64,000 nt of DNA from Azospirillum halopraeferens DSM 3675 (GCF_000429625.1 NZ_AUCF01000027.1:1-64000), one strand, 5' to 3'; shown: positions 52,530 through 61,887, counted from the stretch's first letter. Translations and numbers: made by a program. The notes: a model not told the origin generated them from the letters alone.

Positions 52530-55500
52530 GTGAAGAAGATTCTTGTGACCAGCCTTGTCGTGCTTGCGGTCCTGCTGGGCGCCGTCCTCGTGGCGCCGGG
52601 TCTGGTCGACTGGAACGCCTACAAGGGAGAGATCGCCGCCCGCCTGGGCGCCGTGACCGGCCGCGCGGTGGAGCTGGACGGCGACATCCGCCTGTCCCTG
52701 CTGCCCCATCCCGCCCTGACCGTCGGCGACGCGCGCCTGGCCAGCCTGCCGGGTGCGGAGGAGCCGGACATGATCCGCCTGAAGCGGCTGGATGTCCAGG
52801 TGGCCCTGATGCCCCTGCTGGGCGGCCGCATCCAGGTGGAGCGGGTGACCCTGGTGGAGCCGACCATCGTCTTCGAGGTGCTTGCCGATGGCCGCTTCAA
52901 CTGGGACCTCGGAGGTGCCGCGCGCGCCGCGGGCGGACCGATGCCCGGCGAGGGGCTGGCCTCGGCCATCAGTTTCGATCGGGTCAGCATCGAAAACGGC
53001 ACCGTTCTCTACCGCGACGCCTTGTCCGGACGGCACGAGCGGGTGGAGGCCGTCAACGCCCGCGTCGTCGCCGGCAGCATCGCCGGGCCGTTCCAGATCG
53101 AAGGCGCCTTCCGTCTGCGCGGCATTCCCATGACCGGCGAACTGACCGCCGGCCGCTTTGCGGAAGCCGCGGCGGTGCCCCTGCGGGTTTCGGTGGCCCT
53201 GGCCGACACCGACGCGACCATGCGGTTCGCCGGCATCATCAACGCCGGAAAGGAAGGGACCCGCGCCCAGGGCGACCTGCGCGCCGAAGGCACCGACCTG
53301 TCGCGGGTGGCGGCGGCGTTCGGGGGGGCCGGGGGGCGGCCGCCGGTGGCGCTGGCCCAGCCCTTCGGGCTGCGCACCACACTGGAGGTCACGGCGTCGG
53401 CCGTCAATTTCGCGGCGCTGGAGATGCAGGTCGGCGACACCCGCGCTTCCGGCACCGCCGGGCTGCGGCCCCGGGCGCCGCAACACCTGGACCTGACGCT
53501 GGCGGTCAACCGGCTGGACGTGGATGCCTGGCTGCGCCAGGCGGGTGCCACCCCGCCGGCGGCCCCCCCGTCGGGCGGGCGGGCCGCGGCGGTGTCGGGT
53601 GCGGGGGCGGCGGGGGCGGGTGCGGGGCCGGGTGCCGCCGCGGGAACCCCCTTCGGCCTGGAATTGCCCGATGGCATGACGGCGCGCCTCGACCTGGCGG
53701 TCGACGGCGTCAGCTACAACGGCGGCGTGGTCCGCCAGGGCCGATTGGAGGCGTCGCTGGCCGGCGGACTCCTCGCCATCGACCGGCTGAGCGCGCTGCT
53801 GCCCGGAGGCTCCGACCTGGTGGCGGCGGGATCGCTGACGACCGCGGGCAACCAGCCGGTCCTCGATCTGCGCGTGGAGTCGAACGCGGACAATCTGCGC
53901 GGTGTTCTGGAATGGCTGAGGATTGACGTCACGGGCATTCCGGCCGACCGGCTGCGCAAGGCGTCGCTGGCCGCCCACATCCAGGGCAAGTCCGAGCGGG
54001 TGGACATCAGCGGCCTTGACCTGCGGGTCGATACCAGCCGCATCACCGGTGCCATCGCCTATGCCGACCACGGTCGCCCGGCCTTCGGCGTGCGTCTTGA
54101 CATCGACCGGCTGAACCTGGACGCCTACGGTCCCATTGCCGGGACGGTATCGGGCAGCGGGACCGGCGGTGGCGGGACGGGCGCGTCCGCGGCCGCCGAG
54201 CCGCCGGCGCTGCGCCTGCTGCGGGAGGTGGACGCCAATCTGGAGCTGTCGGTCGGCAGCCTGGTGGCCGGCGGGGTGCCGGTGGACGGGCTGCGGGTCG
54301 ACGCCGCCGCCGCCGCCGGCAAGCTGACCCTGCGCGACGTGCGGGTGGCCGACCTGGCCGGGGTGTCGGCCCGGCTGTCCGGCCAGGTGGAGAGCGCAGC
54401 GCCGTTGCGCGGCGCCCATCTTTCCGTGTCGGCCGAGGCGGCCAGCCTGTCTGGCCTCACTCGCTACGTGTCCTGGCCGACCGGTGCCCCGTCGCCGGAA
54501 CGCCTGGGGGCCGTCACCCTGCAGGGACGCCTGGCCGGCGACCCGGCGAACGTGGCGCTGGAGCTGACGCTGACCGCGGCCGGCGGCACCCTGGAGGCCG
54601 GCGGCACGCTGAGCCCCGGCGGGACCGGGGCGGGCGACCTGAAGCTGCGCGCCACCCACCCGGAGCTGGCGCAGCTCGCCCGCCTGTTCACCGACGGTGT
54701 GCCGTCCGCCCTGGGGCCGCTCGACCTCTATGCCGAGGTGTCGGGGTCGCCCGCCGCGTTCGGCGTGACGGCGATCCAGGGCGTGGTCGCCGGCACTGCC
54801 GTCACGGGCGAGGCCAGGGTGGACGCCGGCGGGGCACGCCCGCGCATCGAGGCGGATCTGCAAACCGGCGAACTGGATCTTGCCCGCTTCACCGCCGCCC
54901 CGGCCGCCGCGCCGCCACCGGCCGCACCGCGCAAAGGCGGGCAATCGGCCGGCCCGGCACCCTCAACGGCACCGGCATCGGCCGGCGACGACGCCGTCGC
55001 CTGGCTGCGAGCCGCCGACGGTCGGGTGGGGCTGACCGCGGCGGCGCTGACGGCCGGCGGCCTGCGCATGGAGAACGCCGCGCTGGCCGCCACGCTGGAC
55101 GGCGGCGTGCTGACGCTGCGGCAGTTCGAGAGCGACTTTTACGGTGGCAAGCTGGGAGCCAGCGGGCGCTACGCCGCTCCCGCCGGCACGGTGCCGGAGG
55201 CCGCGGTGGAGCTGACGGTGGTCGGGGCGGCGCTGTCCCGGGCCATCGGCGACGGCGCCGTCGATCTGGCGGGTGGCCTTGTGGACCTCGACGCCACCCT
55301 GACCACGTCCGGCGTGGGCCGGGCCGCCATGCTCGGCGGGCTGTCCGGTCAGGGGCGGGTGGCGGCGCGCGACGGCGTGGTCCGCGGCTTCGATCTGTCG
55401 GCCCTGCGGGACCGGCTGAGCGCCCGGCTGGACCGGCCGCAGGATGTGCTGGAGGCGGTGCTGCGGGGCCTGCAGGGCGGAGAAACCCGCTTCGCCCGGC

Positions 55501-55877
55501 TGGACGGCACGTTCCGGATCGTTGAAGGGGTGGCCCGCACCGACGACATGCTCCTGGTTTCGGACGTCGGCCGGGCCAGTGCCGTCGGCCAGGTGGATCT
55601 TCCGGCCGACACCATCGACATGCGCGTGCGCGTGGAACCGCAGGCGGCGCAGGACCTGCCGCCCATGACGGTGCGGCTGACCGGCCCGCTGGCCCGGCCG
55701 ACCCGCGCCTTCGAGATGGCGGAGCTTCAGGACTTCATCGCGCGGCGGGCCGCCGGTGCGGTTCTGGAGCGTGCCGTGCCCGGCGTCGTGCCGGTCCCCG
55801 TGCCGACACCCAACGGCAGCGCGCCGCCGCAGCCCCGTGATGTGATTCGCGGGCTGATCGAGGGCTTGCGGCGTTGA
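52530..55877 (+). CDS. asmA: AsmA-family protein
   Basis: Protein of 1115 residues from GTG 52530; in-frame ATGs at 52494 and 52512 would add 12 or 6. A single N-terminal membrane helix (KKILVTSLVVLAVLLGAVLVAPGL) is followed by LVDWNAYKGEIAARLGAVTGRAVELDGDIRLSLLPHPALTVGDARL, the classical AsmA opening. The C-terminal AsmA domain has FDLSALRDRLSARLDRPQDVLEAVLRGLQGGETRFARLDGTFRI. Family members are long beta-sheet bridges thought to move phospholipid to the outer membrane. Low-complexity Ala/Gly/Pro linkers occur near residues 335-375 and 790-820. Confidence 0.9.
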   Translation: MKKILVTSLVVLAVLLGAVLVAPGLVDWNAYKGEIAARLGAVTGRAVELDGDIRLSLLPHPALTVGDARLASLPGAEEPDMIRLKRLDVQVALMPLLGGRIQVERVTLVEPTIVFEVLADGRFNWDLGGAARAAGGPMPGEGLASAISFDRVSIENGTVLYRDALSGRHERVEAVNARVVAGSIAGPFQIEGAFRLRGIPMTGELTAGRFAEAAAVPLRVSVALADTDATMRFAGIINAGKEGTRAQGDLRAEGTDLSRVAAAFGGAGGRPPVALAQPFGLRTTLEVTASAVNFAALEMQVGDTRASGTAGLRPRAPQHLDLTLAVNRLDVDAWLRQAGATPPAAPPSGGRAAAVSGAGAAGAGAGPGAAAGTPFGLELPDGMTARLDLAVDGVSYNGGVVRQGRLEASLAGGLLAIDRLSALLPGGSDLVAAGSLTTAGNQPVLDLRVESNADNLRGVLEWLRIDVTGIPADRLRKASLAAHIQGKSERVDISGLDLRVDTSRITGAIAYADHGRPAFGVRLDIDRLNLDAYGPIAGTVSGSGTGGGGTGASAAAEPPALRLLREVDANLELSVGSLVAGGVPVDGLRVDAAAAAGKLTLRDVRVADLAGVSARLSGQVESAAPLRGAHLSVSAEAASLSGLTRYVSWPTGAPSPERLGAVTLQGRLAGDPANVALELTLTAAGGTLEAGGTLSPGGTGAGDLKLRATHPELAQLARLFTDGVPSALGPLDLYAEVSGSPAAFGVTAIQGVVAGTAVTGEARVDAGGARPRIEADLQTGELDLARFTAAPAAAPPPAAPRKGGQSAGPAPSTAPASAGDDAVAWLRAADGRVGLTAAALTAGGLRMENAALAATLDGGVLTLRQFESDFYGGKLGASGRYAAPAGTVPEAAVELTVVGAALSRAIGDGAVDLAGGLVDLDATLTTSGVGRAAMLGGLSGQGRVAARDGVVRGFDLSALRDRLSARLDRPQDVLEAVLRGLQGGETRFARLDGTFRIVEGVARTDDMLLVSDVGRASAVGQVDLPADTIDMRVRVEPQAAQDLPPMTVRLTGPLARPTRAFEMAELQDFIARRAAGAVLERAVPGVVPVPVPTPNGSAPPQPRDVIRGLIEGLRR

Positions 55878-55924
55878 ACGGTGGACAGCGCCGTCGCGCG
55901 CACGGGAACGAGGAAGGCACGAGA

Positions 55925-56707
55925 ATGCTCAAGGGCAAGGTAGCGGTCATCACCGGGTCGACCAGCGGCATCGGGCTGGGGATCGCCCGCGCGCTGGCCG
56001 GCGCCGGCGCCGATGTGGTGATCAACGGCTTCGGCGACGCGGCGGAGATGGAGGCGTTGCGCGCCGGGCTGGCCGACGCATGCGGCGTGGGCGTCGCCTA
56101 CAGTGGTGCCGACCTGTCGACCCCCGCCGGGGTGCAGGCGCTGATCGACGGGGCGGAGGCGGCGTTCGGGAAGGTCGATGTCCTCGTCAACAACGCCGGC
56201 ATCCAGCACGTCAGCCCGGTGGAGGATTTCCCGCCGGAGCGCTGGGACGCGGTGATCGCCGTCAATCTCTCCGCCGTGTTCCACGGCACCCGGCTTGTGC
56301 TGTCCGGGATGAAGGAGCGGGGCTGGGGGCGCATCATCAACGTCGCCTCGGCGCACGGCCTCGTCGCCTCGCGCGACAAGTCCGCCTATGTGGCGGCCAA
56401 GCACGGCGTCGTCGGGCTGACCAAGGTGGTGGGGCTGGAAACCGCGGGCACCGGCATCACCTGCAACGCCATCTGCCCCGGCTGGGTGCTGACGCCGCTG
56501 GTGCAGAAGCAGGTGGACGCCCTGGCCGCCGCAAAGGGCCTGTCCGAGGCCGAGGCGGCGGCGGAGCTTCTGTCCGCCAAGCAGCCCTCCGGTGCCTTCG
56601 TCACGCCGGACCAGCTCGGCGCGCTGGCGGTGTTCCTGTGCTCCGACGCGGCGGCGCAGATGACCGGGACGGCGTTGCCGATGGACGGGGGCTGGACGGC
56701 GCAATAG
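55925..56707 (+). CDS. bdhA: D-3-hydroxybutyrate dehydrogenase
   Basis: Protein of 260 residues, a short-chain dehydrogenase oxidising 3-hydroxybutyrate to acetoacetate with NAD, used in breakdown of polyhydroxybutyrate. The NAD motif is TGSTSGIG (10-17) and the NNAG motif 89-92. Catalytic Ser142, Tyr155 and Lys159 are present, and the carboxylate-binding set Gln94, His144, Lys152 and Gln196 matches characterised enzymes position for position. AGGAAGG lies before ATG 55925, 47 bases after the AsmA gene. Confidence 0.95.
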   Translation: MLKGKVAVITGSTSGIGLGIARALAGAGADVVINGFGDAAEMEALRAGLADACGVGVAYSGADLSTPAGVQALIDGAEAAFGKVDVLVNNAGIQHVSPVEDFPPERWDAVIAVNLSAVFHGTRLVLSGMKERGWGRIINVASAHGLVASRDKSAYVAAKHGVVGLTKVVGLETAGTGITCNAICPGWVLTPLVQKQVDALAAAKGLSEAEAAAELLSAKQPSGAFVTPDQLGALAVFLCSDAAAQMTGTALPMDGGWTAQ

Positions 56708-56742
56708 CGCCCGGGGCACCCGAAGACGGTGCAATCCGGGCG
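56708..56742. terminator. Hairpin between bdhA and the EamA gene
   Basis: CGCCCGG (56708-56714) pairs with CCGGGCG (56736-56742), with an inner GCACC/GGTGC stem (56716-56720 with 56728-56732). It lies in the short convergent gap and could serve both genes. Confidence 0.5.
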
Positions 56743-56750
56743 TAGTACGA

Positions 56751-57686
56751 TCACGCGGATCGTGTCGTGAGTTCCGGCGCCGGGCGTTCCCGCTTCGGCC
56801 GGCTGGCGAGCCAGACGCCGAAGATCGCCACGGCAACGCCGAGCACCTGCGACCATCCGGGTGTCCGCCCGAACCCCGCGGCCACGGCAAGCGCCGAGAC
56901 CGGCACGAGATTGAACAGCACCGAGGTTGCCGCCGGTCCACGCCGGGCGATGCCGATCTGCCAGAAGACGAAGGCCAGCACCGAGCCGATCAGTGCCATG
57001 TGCAGGCTGGCCAGCCAGAAGACGGGCGATGCCCCGGCCATCAGCCGCAGCGGGCTCTCCGCCGCGAAGGCAATCAGGATCAGCGCCGCTGCGCCGAAGA
57101 TCATCGTCCAGACCGTGGTTTCCAGCGGCGCCGCACCCGCCACCCAACGCCGGCAGCCGATGGAATAGAGCGCCCATGCGAGGCTGCCGCCCGCGATCAG
57201 CAGATCGCCGGAGGCGAAACGCGCTCCGGATAACGCTCCCACCGTCAACGCAACGCCCATCAGGCTGATCCCCATGCCGATGAGCGCAGTCCCCGCCGGA
57301 CGGCGGCGGTTGATGAGGGCGTCGAGCAGGCTGGTCGTCAACGGGCTCGTCCCCATGATCAGGGCGGCGACGACGGGGCTGGACGTCTCCATCCCCAGAA
57401 ACAGCGCCGCGTTGAAGCCGGTGACGCCGATCAGGCCCAGCGTCACGAAGGCCACGGCGTTGCGCCGCAGTACGCCGGGATCGAGGCCGCGCGTCAGCCA
57501 CAGCCACAGCAGAGCCGCGCCGGCCGCCATCGCGAAGCGCAGGGCGGCGGCTGTCCATGGCGGCATCTCGGTCAGCACGACCCGTGTGGCCTCGAAGTTC
57601 GTCCCCCAGAACACGGCGGCCAGCGCGCTCAGCAGCAGCGCCCGTGTGTCCGGGTTATGGCAGGTGGTCAGGTGTGTGTCGGACAT
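56751..57686 (-). CDS. EamA/DMT-family transporter
   Basis: Protein of 311 residues with ten membrane helices in two EamA repeats, the drug/metabolite transporter layout. The first repeat has AVFWGTNFEATRVVLTEMPPWTAAALRFAMAAGAALLWLW, the second SLAWALYSIGCRRWVAG and GSVLAFVFWQIGIARRGPAATSVLFNLVPVSALA. Substrate unknown; relatives export amino acids or metabolites. ATG 57686 has GAGGG upstream. It is divergent from a LysR regulator gene 100 bases away, which probably controls it. Confidence 0.88.
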   Translation of the reverse strand: MSDTHLTTCHNPDTRALLLSALAAVFWGTNFEATRVVLTEMPPWTAAALRFAMAAGAALLWLWLTRGLDPGVLRRNAVAFVTLGLIGVTGFNAALFLGMETSSPVVAALIMGTSPLTTSLLDALINRRRPAGTALIGMGISLMGVALTVGALSGARFASGDLLIAGGSLAWALYSIGCRRWVAGAAPLETTVWTMIFGAAALILIAFAAESPLRLMAGASPVFWLASLHMALIGSVLAFVFWQIGIARRGPAATSVLFNLVPVSALAVAAGFGRTPGWSQVLGVAVAIFGVWLASRPKRERPAPELTTRSA

Positions 57687-57758
57687 CGCAGAAGCCCTCG
57701 GCTTGGTGTTGCCCGCGACTATCATCTTCCGCGGGCGGCCCGAATATGGAAGGTTTAG

Positions 57759-57778
57759 GAAATCCGTTTTCTGATTTC
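57759..57778. promoter_or_regulatory. Candidate LysR operator
   Basis: GAAATC (57759-57764) and GATTTC (57773-57778) form a perfect dyad with an 8-base centre, in the divergent gap and 8 bases before the LysR start. The form fits LysR-type sites; binding is inferred. Confidence 0.5.
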
Positions 57779-57786
57779 GGAAGACC

Positions 57787-58650
57787 ATGCAACCGAACTG
57801 GGACGATCTGCGTGTTTTCCTCGCACTCGCTCGCGAGGGCAGCCTGACGGGCGCCGCCCGGCGGCTACGCGCGGGCGTGGCCACCGTTTCGCGCCGCATT
57901 GAACGGTTCGAGTCCGCGCTCGGCGTGCCGCTCTTTCTGCGCCACCAGAGTGGTTACAGCCTGACCGATCAGGGCACGGCGCTGCTGCCGCGCGCGGAAG
58001 CGGCCGAGGAGGCACTGAGCGGGTTGCGGCAGGCGGCCGGCGAGCAGGACCGGATTCGCGGCCATGTTCGCATCGCCAGCATCGAGAGCCTGATCACGCC
58101 GTTGCTGGTGCCTGCGCTGGCGCCGTTGATGGCGGCACATTCCGGCCTGAATGTTGAGATCCTGTTCAGCACGCAGGCGGTGAACCTGCATCGCCACGAC
58201 GCCGATCTGGCACTGCGGATGCTGCGCCCGGATCATGGCCATCTGCGCGTGCGGCAACTCGTCGTGATGGGCTTCGGTCTCTACGGTCCGCCCGACGGCG
58301 CGCGCCCGGCTCGGCATGTCTCATGGCCCGAGCAGGTCAGCCTCGGTACCGTTCTCGCGTGGTCGCGCGCCTTCGCCGGGCCGGATGCGCCGCGATTCGC
58401 CGTAAATACGCTCGACTCGCAAGTCGAGGCGGTGCGCCGGGGGCTCGGCCTTGCCGTCTTGCCGCACTTTCTCGCTCGTCCCGCGGGCTTGAACCTCCTT
58501 GCCGCGCATCTGCCCGACGGCGGCGTGATGGAGCGTCCCGTATTCATGGTAACTCACGCCGACCTTGCCGCTTCGCGGCGCGTTTGCGCGGTCGCCGAGG
58601 CCATCGCCGACGGAATATACGCACGGCGGGCCGAGTTCGGCCCCGCCTGA
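57787..58650 (+). CDS. LysR-family transcriptional regulator
   Basis: Protein of 287 residues. The helix-turn-helix is at about residues 5-62 (WDDLRVFLALAREGSLTGAARRLRAGVATVSRRIERFESALGVPLF). A periplasmic-binding-like effector domain follows (about 90-285), with VRIASIESLITPLLVPALAPL as its start. The effector is not known. It is divergent from an EamA transporter, the common pairing in which the regulator turns on an exporter. No clear ribosome site; ATG 57787 is the family start. Confidence 0.9.
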   Translation: MQPNWDDLRVFLALAREGSLTGAARRLRAGVATVSRRIERFESALGVPLFLRHQSGYSLTDQGTALLPRAEAAEEALSGLRQAAGEQDRIRGHVRIASIESLITPLLVPALAPLMAAHSGLNVEILFSTQAVNLHRHDADLALRMLRPDHGHLRVRQLVVMGFGLYGPPDGARPARHVSWPEQVSLGTVLAWSRAFAGPDAPRFAVNTLDSQVEAVRRGLGLAVLPHFLARPAGLNLLAAHLPDGGVMERPVFMVTHADLAASRRVCAVAEAIADGIYARRAEFGPA

Positions 58651-58756
58651 GCGAGACGGAAGCGGGTTTGACGCCATAGAGCCCGGCTACGGCCGTGACC
58701 TTCTTGTGCGCTTTCGGTGTTAGGATGGGGATGCCATCCCGATCGGCGAGGTGGGC

Positions 58757-59599
58757 ATGGACTACACCGTGACGTTCTGGGGGGTGCGCGGGACGGTGCC
58801 CTGTCCCCTGCGCTCCCACATGGAGTTCGGCGGCAACACCGCGTGCATCGAGGTGCGCGTGGCCGGCCACACCGTCTTCCTCGACGCCGGTACGGGTCTG
58901 CGCCTGCCGGGGCGGCGGCTGGTGAAGGAGGGGGTGCGGTCGGCAACCCTGCTGCTCAGCCACGCCCACCTGGACCACATCAGCGGGTTTCCGTTCTTCG
59001 CGCCGGCCTACACGCCGGGCTTCGACCTGCGCATCATCGGCGGCCGCGCCGACGGTGGCCCCGGCATCGAGACCGCCCTGACCCGTCAGATGGAGCGGCC
59101 CCTGTTCCCCGTGCCGCTGCGCACCATGGGCGGCGACCTGAACTTCCGGGAGGTGACGGCCGGCGACAGCTTCGACCTGGGCGAGGGGGTGCGGGTGCGC
59201 ACGGCGCCGCTCAACCATCCCGACGGAGCTACGGCCTTCCGCATCGATTGGGCCGACCGCTCCCTGGCCTACGTCACCGACACGGAGCATGTGCCGGGTG
59301 CGCCCGACCGCGCCGTGCTCGATCTGATCGCCGGTGCGGACCTGGTGGTCTACGACGCCACCTACACCGACGACGAGTTCGCCCGGCGGGTGGGCTGGGG
59401 GCATTCCACCTGGTCGGAAGGGGTGCGGCTGTGCCGGCGGGCGGGGGTGGGGCGACTTGCCCTGTTCCATCATGATCCCGACCACGACGACGCGGCCATG
59501 GCCGCCATCGAGGCTGAGGCCCGGGCGGTCTGGCCGCCGGTGTTCGCGGCGCGCGAGGGAACGACGCTGGATCTGCTGGCCGGCGGCCCGCCGGCCTGA
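58757..59599 (+). CDS. Metallo-beta-lactamase-fold hydrolase
   Basis: Protein of 280 residues. The metal site HAHLDH is at residues 69-74; further likely ligands are His in APLNHPDG, Asp in YVTDTEH and His in LFHHDPDH. The opening VTFWGVRGTVPCP and GGNTACIEV resemble cyclic-nucleotide phosphodiesterase- or RNase Z-like members, so a phosphodiester is a fair guess, but the substrate is unknown. ATG 58757 with GAGG 6 bases upstream is preferred over GTG 58751. It stands alone between LysR and the PRC-barrel gene. Confidence 0.87.
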   Translation: MDYTVTFWGVRGTVPCPLRSHMEFGGNTACIEVRVAGHTVFLDAGTGLRLPGRRLVKEGVRSATLLLSHAHLDHISGFPFFAPAYTPGFDLRIIGGRADGGPGIETALTRQMERPLFPVPLRTMGGDLNFREVTAGDSFDLGEGVRVRTAPLNHPDGATAFRIDWADRSLAYVTDTEHVPGAPDRAVLDLIAGADLVVYDATYTDDEFARRVGWGHSTWSEGVRLCRRAGVGRLALFHHDPDHDDAAMAAIEAEARAVWPPVFAAREGTTLDLLAGGPPA

Positions 59600-59726
59600 G
59601 CATCGTTGCTGAGGAATCGGTGCGGAACCATTCGCCGGGTTTCCGGTTCGCAGGGCTGGACGCCGGCAGCGGAATGATGCGTTGCAGCGTCAAAGATCAT
59701 ACGAACACCAATCGTCGGAGACCACC

Positions 59727-61079
59727 ATGCGCACCGCACTTCTCATGACGACTGCGGTTGTTCTGTCCCTGTCCATGCCGGGACTTGCCGCGGCCCAGCA
59801 GGCTCAGCCGACGCAGCCGAACCAGACCGTTCAGCAGGCCGCGCCGGGCGGCCAGGCCGAGTCGGCCGAAGTCCGGCGGGCCAAGGACACCATCCGTCAG
59901 GCGCGCGAGGACCTGGAGCAGGCCCGCGCCGACCTTCAGCAGCCCGGCGACGCCGGCCAGCAGGCCCGCAACCGCGTTCACGACGCGCTACGGCAGCTTG
60001 AGCAGGCGGCCGCGGATCTCCGGCAGGACGATGCGTACCGGCAGGTCGGCACCCAGCTCGAGGAACGTTCCCGCACGGCCATGGCCACCATCGAGTCCGG
60101 CTCCGCCGTGAACGACGAGGGCATGCGGGCCATCGAGGACGTCGAGGCGACGATCATCGTGGTGGAGGAGCAGGGCGGAGCCCAACAGCGCTCCGACGCC
60201 GAGGGGGCGCAGATCAGCGTCGAGCAGGCCAACCCTCAGATCGACGTCCGGCAGCCCCCGCCGCAGGTCGCGGTGCAGCAGCCGGAGCCTCAGGTCCAGG
60301 TGCAGCAGCGCCAGCCCGAGGTGACCGTGCAGCAGCGCCAGCCGGAGGTTCAGGTGCAGCAGCCGCCGCCGGAGGTGACCGTGCACCAGCCCCGCCCGGA
60401 GGTGACGGTTCGCCAGCCGGAGCCCGAGGTGACGGTGCGGCAGCGTGAACCCGAGGTGACCGTGCAGGCGCAGCAGCCGGACGTTCAGGTGCAGCAGCCG
60501 CGCCCGGAGGTGACGGTGCAGCAGCCCCGTCCGGAGGTGACCGTCCAGCAGCCGCAGCCCGAAGTGACGGTCGACCAGCCCCGTCCGGAGGTTGCCGTCG
60601 AGCAGTCGGGCCAGCCTGAGGTCCGGGTCGAGCAGTCCGAACAGGCCGAGGTGCAGGTCGACCGGCAGAGCGATCAGCAGGCCCGGCCCCTGGATCGCAG
60701 CCAGTCCGACCTTGCCGTCATCCAGCCCGGACAGGATTCGGCGGCGGCCGGTGACACCGGCATCCGCGGCTGGCCGGCCGGGATGAGCGTCGACGACCTG
60801 ATGGGGCGTGACGTCCATTCGGCGGCCGGTGAGAACATCGGCGACGTTCAGGACGTGATCGTCGATCCCCAGTCCGGCCGCGTTCACCAGGTGGTCGTCG
60901 GCATCGGCGGGTTCCTCGGCATCGGCCAGCGCGACGTGGCTCTCGACTACAACCGCCTGTCCTTCGATCCCGCGCGCGACGCGCTGACGGTCGATGCGAC
61001 GCGCGAGCAGCTCGAAGCGATGCAGGAGTTCGAGAACGACGGCACCATGACATCGCTGCGCGAGCGCGGCACCCGGTAA
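59727..61079 (+). CDS. Exported PRC-barrel protein with nine-residue repeats
   Basis: Protein of 450 residues. A signal peptide (1-22, ending GLAAAQ) leads to a Gln-rich helical part (about 45-140). Residues about 163-312 consist of some 15 imperfect units of PEVTVQQPR type, alternating Val-x-Val with Gln-Pro, probably extended beta or polyproline-like. A PRC-barrel domain follows (about 355-430: MSVDDLMGRDVHSAAGENIGDVQDVIVDPQSGRVHQVVVGIGGFLGIGQRDVALDYNRL). PRC-barrels bind protein or RNA partners; exported forms are of unknown role. A terminator hairpin follows. Confidence 0.85.
   Translation: MRTALLMTTAVVLSLSMPGLAAAQQAQPTQPNQTVQQAAPGGQAESAEVRRAKDTIRQAREDLEQARADLQQPGDAGQQARNRVHDALRQLEQAAADLRQDDAYRQVGTQLEERSRTAMATIESGSAVNDEGMRAIEDVEATIIVVEEQGGAQQRSDAEGAQISVEQANPQIDVRQPPPQVAVQQPEPQVQVQQRQPEVTVQQRQPEVQVQQPPPEVTVHQPRPEVTVRQPEPEVTVRQREPEVTVQAQQPDVQVQQPRPEVTVQQPRPEVTVQQPQPEVTVDQPRPEVAVEQSGQPEVRVEQSEQAEVQVDRQSDQQARPLDRSQSDLAVIQPGQDSAAAGDTGIRGWPAGMSVDDLMGRDVHSAAGENIGDVQDVIVDPQSGRVHQVVVGIGGFLGIGQRDVALDYNRLSFDPARDALTVDATREQLEAMQEFENDGTMTSLRERGTR
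60235..60665 (+). repeat. Coding repeat, about fifteen 27-base units
   Basis: Imperfect 27-base units encode the P-E-V-T-V-Q-Q-P-x repeat of the PRC-barrel protein. Units differ at synonymous and Gln/Arg/Glu positions, so they are diverged rather than freshly copied; two units (about 60480-60508 and nearby) have small insertions (QAQQP). Confidence 0.85.
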
Positions 61080-61114
61080 CGGCGCACCCCCCGTGCCAGG
61101 GGAGCTCGATTGGC

Positions 61115-61144
61115 GGGGGCATCGGGTCATGGCCCGGTGCCCCC
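61115..61144 (+). terminator. Terminator-like hairpin after the PRC-barrel gene
   Basis: A 12-bp stem with one G-U pair (61115-61126 with 61133-61144) and a six-base loop, followed by GTCGTTCGTT. It separates the PRC-barrel gene from the signalling cluster downstream. Confidence 0.55.
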
Positions 61145-61342
61145 GTCGTTCGTTCCCGCTCATAGGCACCGGCTTCATCCGTTCAACCCGACGCCGCGGC
61201 GATCGCGGTGCGCTCCATCGATTCCGCAGGGCCGGCGACGAATGAACACGCATCACGGGCGCTTCCCCATGGACAAAGGCCGGGTGCTTGGTTTCTCCTC
61301 AACCCGGCGGTGAGGCACGGTTTCCTACCGGGGGTGCGGACG

Positions 61343-61771
61343 ATGACGGGCGGCGCAGGGCTGGAGCGGGTGCGGGGCATCGAAAGTCTGGGAGTCCTGC
61401 TCGTCGAGGACGACTCGTTCACGCGCAAGCTCATCTACCGGCTGTTGCGCGATCTGAATGTGCGCGAGGTGTGGGAGGCGGCCGATGGCGTCGGCGCTCT
61501 CGACCATTTGCGCAAGCTGGGCAACCAGGTCGACGTGATCATTTGCGACCTGGACATGCCGCGCATGGGTGGGCTGGACCTTCTGCACGCCCTGCGCACC
61601 GCCACCGGCAATCCGCACGCCGGCACACCGGTCATCGTCCTGACCGTGCACCGCGAGGCGGAAACCGTCAAACGCGCCATCGCCTACGGTATCTCCGGCT
61701 ATCTCGTCAAACCGATCGCCAAGGCCGATCTGGTGAAGCGCCTCATCTTCGCCTTGCAGCAGCGCACCTGA
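61343..61771 (+). CDS. Single-domain response regulator (CheY-like receiver)
   Basis: Protein of 142 residues, a lone receiver domain with a 20-residue N-terminal extension. The acidic pair is in LLVEDDSFTRK (about 22-32), the phospho-acceptor is Asp69 (IICDLDMPRMGG), Thr in IVLTVH and Lys in YLVKPI complete the set. No output domain. ATG 61343 is preferred; in-frame starts further up run through GC-rich non-coding sequence. It lies 116 bases upstream of the cobalamin-binding protein on the same strand and is a likely partner of the kinase beyond. Confidence 0.88.
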   Translation: MTGGAGLERVRGIESLGVLLVEDDSFTRKLIYRLLRDLNVREVWEAADGVGALDHLRKLGNQVDVIICDLDMPRMGGLDLLHALRTATGNPHAGTPVIVLTVHREAETVKRAIAYGISGYLVKPIAKADLVKRLIFALQQRT

Positions 61772-61887
61772 TCCACGGCCGCTCCGGGTGCGTAGCCCGT
61801 CGAAGCCTCGTGCATCGTCCGGGCGAAAGCGCTAATGATCATAGGCGCCGGCGACCTGCCGCCGGCCGTCCGAGGAGTGGCAGGCCC

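Noticed and set aside
60235..60665. Possible CRISPR-like array
   Set aside because: The 27-base units have no spacers and stay in frame in a clear protein repeat.
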